This document shows positions 1 through 6,300 of a stretch of 9,963 nt of DNA, piece by piece; positions within the stretch are counted from its first letter, which is position 1, and the number at the start of each line of letters is the position of its first letter. This DNA is from CAZLYX01 sp964563885 (GTDB taxonomy: Bacteria; Pseudomonadota; Gammaproteobacteria; Burkholderiales; Neisseriaceae): the NCBI GenBank assembly GCA_964563885.1, contig CAZLYX010000058.1:1-9963 (forward strand), in the 5' to 3' direction. The notes below the pieces were generated by a model. It was given only the letters and a program-made list of their open reading frames with translations. It was not told the DNA's origin and did no database searches. Position numbers and translations under genes: made by a program.

Positions 1-221
1 AACATAAATGGGGTGAACATAAAAGTTAACAAAGGGACGAGAAGAGTGCCGACAGGGTCTATGTGGGCTAATGGATTAAGGGTGAGGCGACCAAGTTGCT
101 CTGCTGTGCGATCGCCATAGTAGCGAGCAGCATAACCATGTGCCGCTTCATGTACGGTAATCGCGAGCAATACTGGCAATACCGCTAATAAAAATATACT
201 TATATCAAAGTTTTGGAACAT
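1..221 (-). CDS. M50 family (site-2 protease-like) membrane metallopeptidase, N-terminal part
   Basis: Partial gene cut by the left window edge; 73 codons are visible. The product is a predicted integral membrane zinc peptidase of the S2P/M50 (FtsH-independent, SREBP site-2-like) class. Residues 8-23 form a hydrophobic first segment that runs into the zinc-binding motif HEAAH (His24, Glu25, His28), as expected for an HExxH active site buried in the membrane. It is followed by NPLAHIDPVGT (residues 49-59), a hallmark of this subgroup, and a second hydrophobic stretch. The ATG is preceded on the minus strand by GAGGT at good spacing, so the start is well supported. In many betaproteobacteria a gene of this kind follows the PHP and YciO genes seen further right, which fits this context. 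The substrate is unknown. The C-terminal half lies outside the window. Confidence 0.88.
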   Translation of the reverse strand, partial: MFQNFDISIFLLAVLPVLLAITVHEAAHGYAARYYGDRTAEQLGRLTLNPLAHIDPVGTLLVPLLTFMFTPFM

Positions 222-245
222 AGTTTACCTCTAAGGTTTTGGAAT

Positions 246-276
246 CTGCCTGAATATAGTCTATGTTTTCAGGTAG
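246..276 (-). terminator. Inverted pair of degenerate DUS forming a terminator-like stem after the pseudogene
   Basis: On the minus strand CTACCTGAA (276-268) is followed after 13 nt by TTCAGGCAG (254-246). The two arms pair over nine positions with one A-C mismatch. The left arm belongs to an 11/12 match to the eikenella-type DUS (268-279). The right arm is the core of the Simonsiella-type form. The stem begins two bases after the last stop codon of the decayed gene at 278-1015, the usual position of a DUS terminator. No strong U-tract follows, so termination strength is uncertain. Confidence 0.5.
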
Positions 277-281
277 CTTAA
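253..281 (-). promoter_or_regulatory. Possible promoter of the M50 peptidase gene
   Basis: On the minus strand a TATATT hexamer (258-253, 5/6 to the -10 consensus) lies 17 bases after TTAAGC (281-276, a weak -35). Transcription would begin around 246-247, some 25 bases before the M50 ATG. It overlaps the DUS stem, so the two predictions compete for the same DNA. The weak -35 keeps this tentative. Confidence 0.27.
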
Positions 282-1015
282 CTTGGTAGTGCTGGATATT
301 TTTTTATCTTTTTAAACGACTTGTTTTCATCGTTAATACTTAGCGTCTGATTCAATAAACAACCAGCAGTTATTATTTTATTGTTTAGTTTAAGGCAAGC
401 TTAATACATTTTCAGCCTATAAGGCTTCGTAAGATTCGTTCTTATAAATAAAATCTTTAAACGGCACACCACTTTTATTCTTTTAAAATGATGCTACTAG
501 AGCATAATCTACTAAATTTCTATGCTTAATTATATTTACAAATGCATTAACGTATTTAAACTCACTAGAGCTAAGTAAATTTGATAAAACTAATTTCAAC
601 TCACCATCTTCGAGCTTATGAGTTACTTTATATAAATCACACTCATGAATAGGTAGCAGTATTGAAAATAATAGGCTATTTATCAACTGTGCGAATAAAT
701 CATGGATTGATCTAGCCGAATGAAGACAAGCTTGAGTATTCGTCTGTATTGCTAGGTTTCTTTTCCAAAATGCTTGTTTTTTCTTTAGGGAGAAATCAAC
801 TCCATTTGTTTTATTGGATTAGTGGGACTCACTAAATCGTTTTCTAATTTCACTTGGAAGCATTGATATCGAAATATATCAACGGCTCTGGCTGGGGAAT
901 GAATGTGGTCTAAAAAAGCTTGTTTGGATGATTAGTTCGACAAGCTTTATAAGAGCCTCTATATCTCAATTATCCACAAATCTTCCTTGGTCGTATAACA
1001 GCTATCAGTAAGCAT
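278..1015 (-). pseudogene. Decayed gene with multiple frameshifts and stops; helical, possibly HEPN-like protein
   Basis: No intact frame spans this stretch, but the minus strand reads as one protein of about 245 residues if six lesions are repaired. An ATG at 1015 opens MLTDSCYTTKEDLWIIE; a base is missing near 965; the frame continues through DIEALIKLVELIIQT to an extra T in the T-run at 917-912. It then reads LDHIHSPARAVDIFRYQ to MELISP, where a base is lost at the C-run 790-788. Next come KKKQAFWKRNLAIQ, HSARSIHDLFAQLINSL and YVNAFVNIIKHRNLV. In-frame TAA (485-483) and TAG (419-417, plausibly a former Trp codon) interrupt the C-terminal part. An extra C near 395 moves the frame to a last open stretch ending at TAA 280-278, directly before a DUS stem. 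The N-KHR motif and helical pattern recall the HEPN proteins of the Cthe_2314 group, from memory only. The decayed state is well supported; the family is not. Its promoter is not clear. Confidence 0.72.
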
Positions 1016-1130
1016 ACGCCTGATAAGCGAAAGCTAGAACATTTCTATACTGTGTTTAATCTAATTAAAACTTAATCAGTAATGTAAAAAGTTAATATCT
1101 GCGCCTATATTTTTACTTTAGGGCTCGAAA

Positions 1131-1751
1131 TCAAAAACCAAATAGTGTTATGTCACCTTTGCCTTCACGCAACAACTCAATGCCATCGGTCATATCAATT
1201 ACCGTCGTTGGTTCAGTGCCACACCAGCCGCCATCAATGATAACGTCGACAGAGTGATCAATACGATCTCGAATTTCATATGGATCAGTTAACGGTTCGG
1301 AATCTTCAGGTAGCATCAAAGTGCAGCTTAATAAAGGTTCGCCTAGCTCAGCGAGTAATGCCAATGCAATGGCGTTGTCGGGTACACGCAAGCCGATGGT
1401 TTTACGTTTGGGGTGCAAAGTGCGGCTGGGCACTTCTTTGGTGGCCTGCAAAATGAAGGTATAACTGCCGGGTGTGGCGGCTTTAAGTTGGCGAAATTGG
1501 CTGTTGTCTACTTTAGCATAAGTGCCCAATTCGCTTAAATCTGCGCACACCAATGTTAAGTGGTGTTTTTGGTCGATATGACGAATTTGTAAAATTCTTT
1601 CCATCGCATTTTTATTGCCCAGCTGACAACCCAGTGCATAGCACGAGTCGGTAGGGTAGACGATAACGCCACCTTTTTTAATGATTTCAGCCGCTTGTTT
1701 GATAAGCCGGTCTTGTGGATTTTCAGGGTGAATGGCAAGAAAAAGAGCCAT
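1131..1751 (-). CDS. yciO: YciO family protein (Sua5/YrdC fold)
   Basis: 206 residues, the same length as E. coli YciO as I recall it. The Sua5/YrdC/YciO fold includes the threonylcarbamoyl-AMP synthases of the t6A tRNA pathway, but YciO-type members are a distinct branch whose role is less settled. Visible landmarks are IHPENPQDRLI at the N-terminus (residues 7-17), GGVIVYPTDSCYALGC (27-42), NAMERILQIR (48-57), the TPGSYTFIL strand (93-101), KRKTIGLRVP (114-123) and PTTVIDMTD near the C-terminus. All fit YciO better than TsaC, which lacks the N-terminal IHP segment. The ATG follows AAGGAT at about ten bases. A gap of 112 bp separates it from the PHP gene upstream; in enterobacteria yciO also follows the PHP gene, supporting a linked role in RNA metabolism. 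An 11/12 DUS lies inside the gene (1305-1316). Confidence 0.9.
   Translation of the reverse strand: MALFLAIHPENPQDRLIKQAAEIIKKGGVIVYPTDSCYALGCQLGNKNAMERILQIRHIDQKHHLTLVCADLSELGTYAKVDNSQFRQLKAATPGSYTFILQATKEVPSRTLHPKRKTIGLRVPDNAIALALLAELGEPLLSCTLMLPEDSEPLTDPYEIRDRIDHSVDVIIDGGWCGTEPTTVIDMTDGIELLREGKGDITLFGF
1305..1316 (-). repeat. Near-match DUS inside yciO
   Basis: On the minus strand ATGCTACCTGAA differs from the eikenella-type DUS at one position, the second base. It is read in frame as Met-Leu-Pro-Glu and may be either a tolerated DUS or chance. Confidence 0.45.
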
Positions 1752-1801
1752 AATTATTTTATCCTTATTGCTTAGTAGTGTTAATTTTATTGATTTTTTA
1801 G

Positions 1802-1813
1802 TTCAGGTAGCCT
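1802..1813 (-). repeat. DNA uptake sequence (eikenella dialect), unpaired, in the PHP-yciO gap
   Basis: Perfect 12/12 AGGCTACCTGAA on the minus strand, in the 112-bp gap between the PHP gene stop and the yciO start. No matching inverted arm is near, so it should not act as a terminator; the two genes could still be co-transcribed. The rest of this gap shows no clear promoter. Confidence 0.85.
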
Positions 1814-1863
1814 TCTAAATAAGCTGCTAACTGTGTGGCTTAATAATGTTATACGGTAACTAT

Positions 1864-2700
1864 TTAGGAGGTTTTGAACTGTTCCCATACAGGCTGACAA
1901 GTTGGCGGTAATTCAGGGCAAACACCCAATATGCCGCCGCCGAAATCGCCTTTACGGTGGAAGTCGCTACCAGCGCTGGCCAATAAGTCAAAACGATTGG
2001 CCAGTAAGGCATAGTTTAGGCGATCGTTTAGTGAACAGTTGCCACTGTGTACTTCTATGCCGTGGCCACCTAAAGCTTTAAATTCTTCGAACAGATTGCG
2101 TTTAGCAGTGGCGGAAAATCCATAACGCATTGGATGCGCAATCACGGCGATGCCGCCGGCTTGGATAATCGCGTTTACGGCAGCTTCGAGCGTTGTCCAT
2201 TCGTGATTCACGCTTGCTGGTTTCCCCTCACCAATATACTTGGTAAATGCTTGTTGTTTATTGCGAACATGACCTTGTTTTAATAGGAATTCAGCCAGAT
2301 GAGTTCGGCTGACCATTTCGGGGTTCACAGCATAAGCCAGCGCACCTTCATAAGCACCTTCTATGCCTTTTTTTGCTAGTTTTTCAGCAATTTTCGCTAA
2401 ACGATCTAGGCGACCAGTGCGGACTTGAGCCAATAATTCTTGTAGATTTGAATTGTGTTCATCAAAATCCAAACCGACAATATGTACTGTTCTACTCCGC
2501 CACGTTACTGAAACTTCCACACCATTAATAAAGCGTAAACCAAGCTCATTGGCCACCGCGCGTGCTTCTGCCAACCCGCCAGTGTGATCGTGATCGGTCA
2601 GCGACAGCATGGTGCAGCCATTGGCGTGTGCTAGCTGGACAACTTCAGTAGGAGACAGCGCGCCGTCTGAAACAGTAGAGTGGCAGTGTAAATCTATCAT
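1864..2700 (-). CDS. rnm: PHP-domain phosphoesterase, RNase AM (YciV/TrpH) type
   Basis: 278 residues; PHP-superfamily metal-dependent phosphoesterase. The E. coli member RNase AM is a 5'-to-3' exonuclease that trims rRNA 5' ends and degrades short oligonucleotides; the same role is inferred here. Metal ligands are all visible: His5 and His7 (DLHCHST), Asp12, Asp36-His37 (TDHDHT), Glu62 (GVEVS), His73 (TVHIVG), His134 (SRTHLAE), His189 (AHPMRY), and Asp246 with His248 (GSDFHRK). Residues 90-180 are the helical insertion typical of this branch. The start is chosen because MIDLHCHS is the family N-terminus, although no convincing ribosome binding site precedes it. It begins 50 bases after the small cysteine-rich gene, in the same orientation, so probably belongs to the same transcript. 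No key residue is missing. Confidence 0.9.
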   Translation of the reverse strand: MIDLHCHSTVSDGALSPTEVVQLAHANGCTMLSLTDHDHTGGLAEARAVANELGLRFINGVEVSVTWRSRTVHIVGLDFDEHNSNLQELLAQVRTGRLDRLAKIAEKLAKKGIEGAYEGALAYAVNPEMVSRTHLAEFLLKQGHVRNKQQAFTKYIGEGKPASVNHEWTTLEAAVNAIIQAGGIAVIAHPMRYGFSATAKRNLFEEFKALGGHGIEVHSGNCSLNDRLNYALLANRFDLLASAGSDFHRKGDFGGGILGVCPELPPTCQPVWEQFKTS

Positions 2701-2718
2701 ATAAGAGGCTTTAGGGTT

Positions 2719-2730
2719 TTCAGGTAGCCT
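2719..2730 (-). repeat. DNA uptake sequence (eikenella dialect), unpaired, upstream of the PHP gene
   Basis: Perfect 12/12 copy on the minus strand, ending 18 bases before the ATG of the PHP gene, in the space where a ribosome binding site would be expected. It has no full inverted partner; only AGGCT/AGCCT (2706-2710 and 2726-2730) can pair. Confidence 0.85.
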
Positions 2731-2750
2731 TATTATAAAAGCTTGAAATG

Positions 2751-2921
2751 CTATTCGGATTGGGTTTTGTTTAATGTTTTTTGTTGTTCATCATATTCGG
2801 TTTTTTCGCGACGATAAATCTCATGAATACAGGCATCGCCACATTCGCTACCACAGCATTCCCAATCTTCGGGTTGTACTGGCTTAGGTAAAGTTTTTTC
2901 AGGCTTCGGGGTCGTTTCCAT
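2751..2921 (-). CDS. Small cysteine-rich oxidoreductase-like domain protein (PF09791 type)
   Basis: 56 residues from the preferred ATG at 2921. The core, Pro-rich then PEDWECCGSECGDACIHEIY (residues 18-37), matches the short 'oxidoreductase-like' domain seen as a stand-alone protein in many proteobacteria: CCxxxCxxxC followed by H-x2-Y. The four cysteines suggest metal binding, but no function is established. A TTG at 2954 would add 11 residues; I prefer the ATG because GGAAA precedes it at workable spacing and the extra residues are unlike the family. The start lies inside the 3' end of the S4-domain gene (23-base overlap, different frame), implying translational coupling. The C-terminal 20 residues are highly charged. 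Confidence 0.72.
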   Translation of the reverse strand: METTPKPEKTLPKPVQPEDWECCGSECGDACIHEIYRREKTEYDEQQKTLNKTQSE

Positions 2922-3132
2922 TGGTGATTTCCAATAAATATCCGTTGAACTCAATCATTTCACCGCCACGGATTTTAGCGGTTTTTCGAGTTTCTATTTC
3001 GCCATTGCGCATCACTTGTCCTTCAGCAATAAACGCTTTGGCCTGCCCACCGCTGTTTACTAAACCAGCCAGTTTGAGCAGGTCGCATAAGGCGATGTAT
3101 TCGCTGTCTTCTAAATATACGATGGCATGCAT
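2899..3132 (-). CDS. S4-domain RNA-binding protein, YbcJ type
   Basis: 77 residues, almost entirely one S4 domain. YbcJ-like proteins are small RNA-binding proteins, probably ribosome- or rRNA-associated, with no defined partner. The S4 pattern is clear: YIALCDLLKLAGLVNSGGQA (residues 12-31), then FIAEGQVMRNGEIETRK (34-50), GGEMIEF (56-62) and a final strand YLLEI. CDLLKL and EGQV-x3-G-ETRK are the YbcJ-specific segments. The ATG at 3132 is chosen because it begins just ahead of the S4 domain; a weak AGAAAG lies upstream. It is the first gene of the minus-strand group and diverges from dnaE across a 177-bp region. Its stop codon lies inside the next gene. Confidence 0.87.
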   Translation of the reverse strand: MHAIVYLEDSEYIALCDLLKLAGLVNSGGQAKAFIAEGQVMRNGEIETRKTAKIRGGEMIEFNGYLLEITNGNDPEA

Positions 3133-3224
3133 GGTCGGCTTTCTACTTCTTTAGCATCTATAAGTGGGCATATTCTACGCTAAATCAAGACTTAACGCTG
3201 CTTTAATCTAAAGCGTTCAAAAGC

Positions 3225-3258
3225 GCCACCTAAAGGTAGAAGTACCGTAAAAGGTGGC
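3225..3258. repeat. Nested inverted repeats upstream of dnaE
   Basis: Outer arms GCCACCT (3225-3231) and AGGTGGC (3252-3258) are perfect complements around 20 bases. Inside them GGTA (3235-3238) and TACC (3243-3246) form a second perfect palindrome with a GAAG loop. The structure ends ten bases before the predicted -10 of dnaE and covers the -35 position, so it could be an operator or, on a longer transcript, a hairpin. No regulator is known to me. Confidence 0.55.
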
Positions 3259-3264
3259 AAAGCC

Positions 3265-3273
3265 TGTTACAAT
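3265..3273 (+). promoter_or_regulatory. Extended -10 promoter element for dnaE
   Basis: TGTTACAAT (3265-3273) is an extended -10, TGn followed by TACAAT (5/6 to consensus). No good -35 lies 16-18 bases upstream, which is acceptable for an extended -10. Initiation would fall near 3280, after the upstream ATG at 3274, which is one reason to place the dnaE start at 3310. The remaining bases of the 3133-3309 gap, including the promoter of the divergent S4 gene, show nothing I can call. Confidence 0.5.
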
Positions 3274-3309
3274 ATGCCACTTTATCCTGCCCAATTACAG
3301 CCATCCATC

Positions 3310-6300
3310 ATGACCGAACCCGTATACATTCCCCTGCGCTTACACACTGAATATTCGATTACCGATGGTACCGTGCGCATCAAACAAGCTGTGAAACAAG
3401 CAGAAGTGTTTGGACTGCCCGCGCTTGTGGTGAGCGATTTAATGAATACGTTTGGCTTGGTTAAATTCTACAAAGCTTGTCGTAGCGCAGGTATTAAACC
3501 AGTGGCTGCTGCTGATGTGTGGGTTGAAAATCCAGAAGCGCCTGAAAAGCCATTTCGCGCCATGTTGATGGTGCGCAACGATGCAGGCTATTTACGTTTG
3601 TGCGAGTTGCTCACAGAATCCTATATTGGACTCGATCGCAATGTTCAACATGCAGAGCTTAAGCAAGCATGGCTGGCTGAGGGCGATAACAGTGGGTTGA
3701 TTTGTTTGTCGGGCGCACATTATGGAGAAGTGGGCGTTAATTTGATGAACGACCATCCAGAGGCCGCGCACGCAGCAGCAGCTAAATATGCAGCTTGGTT
3801 TCCTGATGCTTTTTATCTTGAGCTACAAAGGCTACCTGAAAAGCCTGAATGGGAAACATCAGTTTCAGGTAGCCTTCAAGTTGCAGCTGCATTAGATTTA
3901 CCTGTAGTGGCCACTCATCCTACTCAATTTTTAAACCGCGATGATTTTGAAGCACATGAAACACGAGTGTGTATTGCGGGCGGTTGGGTATTGGCCGATA
4001 AACGTCGCCCACGTGAGTTTTCGCCCAGCCAGTTTTTTGTGTCGCCCGATGTCATGGTGGATCGCTTTGAAGATTTGCCCGAAGCATTGCAAAACACGGT
4101 TGAAATCACCAAACGCTGTAATCTCAATCTCACACTTGGCAAAAATTTTCTGCCACAATTTCCCACGCCTGAAGGCATGTCGTTAGATGAATATTTAACG
4201 GTTTTATCCAACGAAGGTTTACAAGAGCGCATGAGGGTGTTGTATCCCGATGAAGAGGTTTGTGCTCAACAAATGCCTGAATATCAGGCGCGGCTAGATT
4301 TTGAGTTAAAAACCATTATCCAAATGGGCTTTCCAGGTTACTTTTTGATTGTGCAAGATTTCATTAACTGGGCCAAACAAAATGGCTGCCCAGTTGGCCC
4401 TGGCCGTGGCTCGGGTGCAGGCTCTTTAGTGGCTTATGCTTTGAATATTACTGATCTTGACCCACTCAAATATGCATTGCTATTTGAGCGATTCTTGAAT
4501 CCAGAGCGCGTGTCCATGCCCGACTTTGATATTGATTTTTGCCAAAGCAATCGTGGTCGCGTGATTGAATATGTGCGCGAAAAATATGGCACGGGTGCGG
4601 TAAGCCAGATTGTGACCTTTGGTACGCTGTCTTCTAAAGCAGTTATTCGAGACGTTGGCCGTGTGTTAGAGCTGCCATTTGGCTTGTGCGATAGACTATC
4701 TAAACTGATTCCGCTAGAGGCCAATAAGCCGTTGAGCTTAGATAAAGCCATTGAAGCTGAGCCAGAAATTCAAACCTTAATTGATAACGAAGATGCAAGC
4801 CAATTGATTGATTTGGCTAAAAAACTAGAAGACCTTACCCGTGGTTTGGGTATGCATGCGGGTGGTGTATTGATTGCGCCAGGTAAAATTTCGGATTTTT
4901 GTGCGGTTTATCAGGCAGATGAATCTTCGTCGCCCGTATCCATGTACGACAAAGGCGATGTAGAAGACATCGGCTTGGTGAAGTTTGACTTCTTGGGCCT
5001 GCGCAACTTAACCATTATCGAGATGGCGCAAGGCTTTATCAACGATACCACTGGCGAAGTGGTGGATGTGAACCACATCGAGCTCAACGACAAAGCGGCT
5101 TACCAAATATTTGCCAAAGGCAACACCACTGCCGTGTTTCAGTTTGAATCAACAGGCATGAAAAAAATGCTATTGGCGGCAAAACCGAGCCAATTTGAAG
5201 AAATTATTGCCTTCGTATCGCTCTATCGACCTGGCCCGATGGATCTGATTCCCGATTTTACTCGCCGCATGCACGGTGAAAAGTTTGAATATTTACATCC
5301 GCTGTTAAAAGATGTTTTAGAACCCACTTACGGCATTATGGTGTATCAAGAACAAGTGATGCAGGCTGCGCAAGTAATTGGTGGCTATTCACTGGGCGGA
5401 GCCGATTTGCTGCGCCGAGCAATGGGTAAGAAAAACATTGAAGAAATGGTACAACAGCGTGCTGCTTTTGTAGCCGGCGCAGGTGAAAAAGGGATTGATA
5501 AAGCCAAAGCCAATGAAATTTTTGATTATATGGAAAAATTTGCTGGTTACGGTTTTAATAAATCTCATGCTGCTGCTTATGCGTTGCTGGCCTATCAAAC
5601 TGCTTGGTTAAAAGCACATTATCCTGCTGAGTTTATGGCAGCCACCATGTCGAGTGAATTGGATAACACCGATCAGCTCAAGCTGTTTTATGATGATGCT
5701 ATTGCCAATGGCATCGAATTTTTACCACCAGATATCAATGAATCCAACTATCGGTTTGTACCCAATCGTCAAAAACAAATCCGCTATGCACTTGGCGCAG
5801 TAAAAGGCACGGGCGAGGGCGCGGTTGAAGCCATTGTGCAGGCGCGTCAATTAGGTGGACCGTTTACTGATTTGCTTGATTTCTGCGAGCGCGTGGGTAA
5901 AGTACACATCAACAAGCGCACGGTTGATTCGCTGATTCGTGCCGGCGCGTTTGATCGCATTGAGCCCAATCGTGCCAAGTTAGTTGCCAATATTGAGCTG
6001 GCCATGGGGCACGCCGAGCAAAAATCCGCCAATGCCAATCAAGGTGGATTATTTGATTTTGTTGAAGATGCAATTGAGCCTGTGCAGCTTGAAGATTGCG
6101 CGGCATGGGGCGAATCTCTAAAACTATCAGAAGAAAAACAAGTATTGGGTTTTTATCTTTCTGGACATCCGTTTCGACCATACGCAGAAGAAGTGCGCCA
6201 ATTTGCGCCGCTGCGTTTAAATAAACTTAAGCCACAAGATAATGTGCGCGTGGCTGGTTTTGCCACTGGCGTGCGCACCATGATGAGTAAGCGCGGCAAA

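Noticed and set aside
483..686. A 67-residue stand-alone gene starting at TTG 686
   Set aside because: The frame continues upstream of the TTG without a stop and matches the flanking pieces of the decayed gene, so it is a fragment of that gene.
2921..3154. Plus-strand frame of 77 codons opposite the S4 gene
   Set aside because: It is antisense to a clear S4-domain protein and has no features of its own.
3274..3309. dnaE start at 3274
   Set aside because: The added 12 residues are not part of the family N-terminus, and the predicted -10 element abuts this ATG, so it would not be transcribed from that promoter.
5909..6181. Antisense frames inside dnaE and mnmG
   Set aside because: They overlap strongly conserved coding sequence on the other strand and show no motif or ribosome binding site; typical shadows of long genes.
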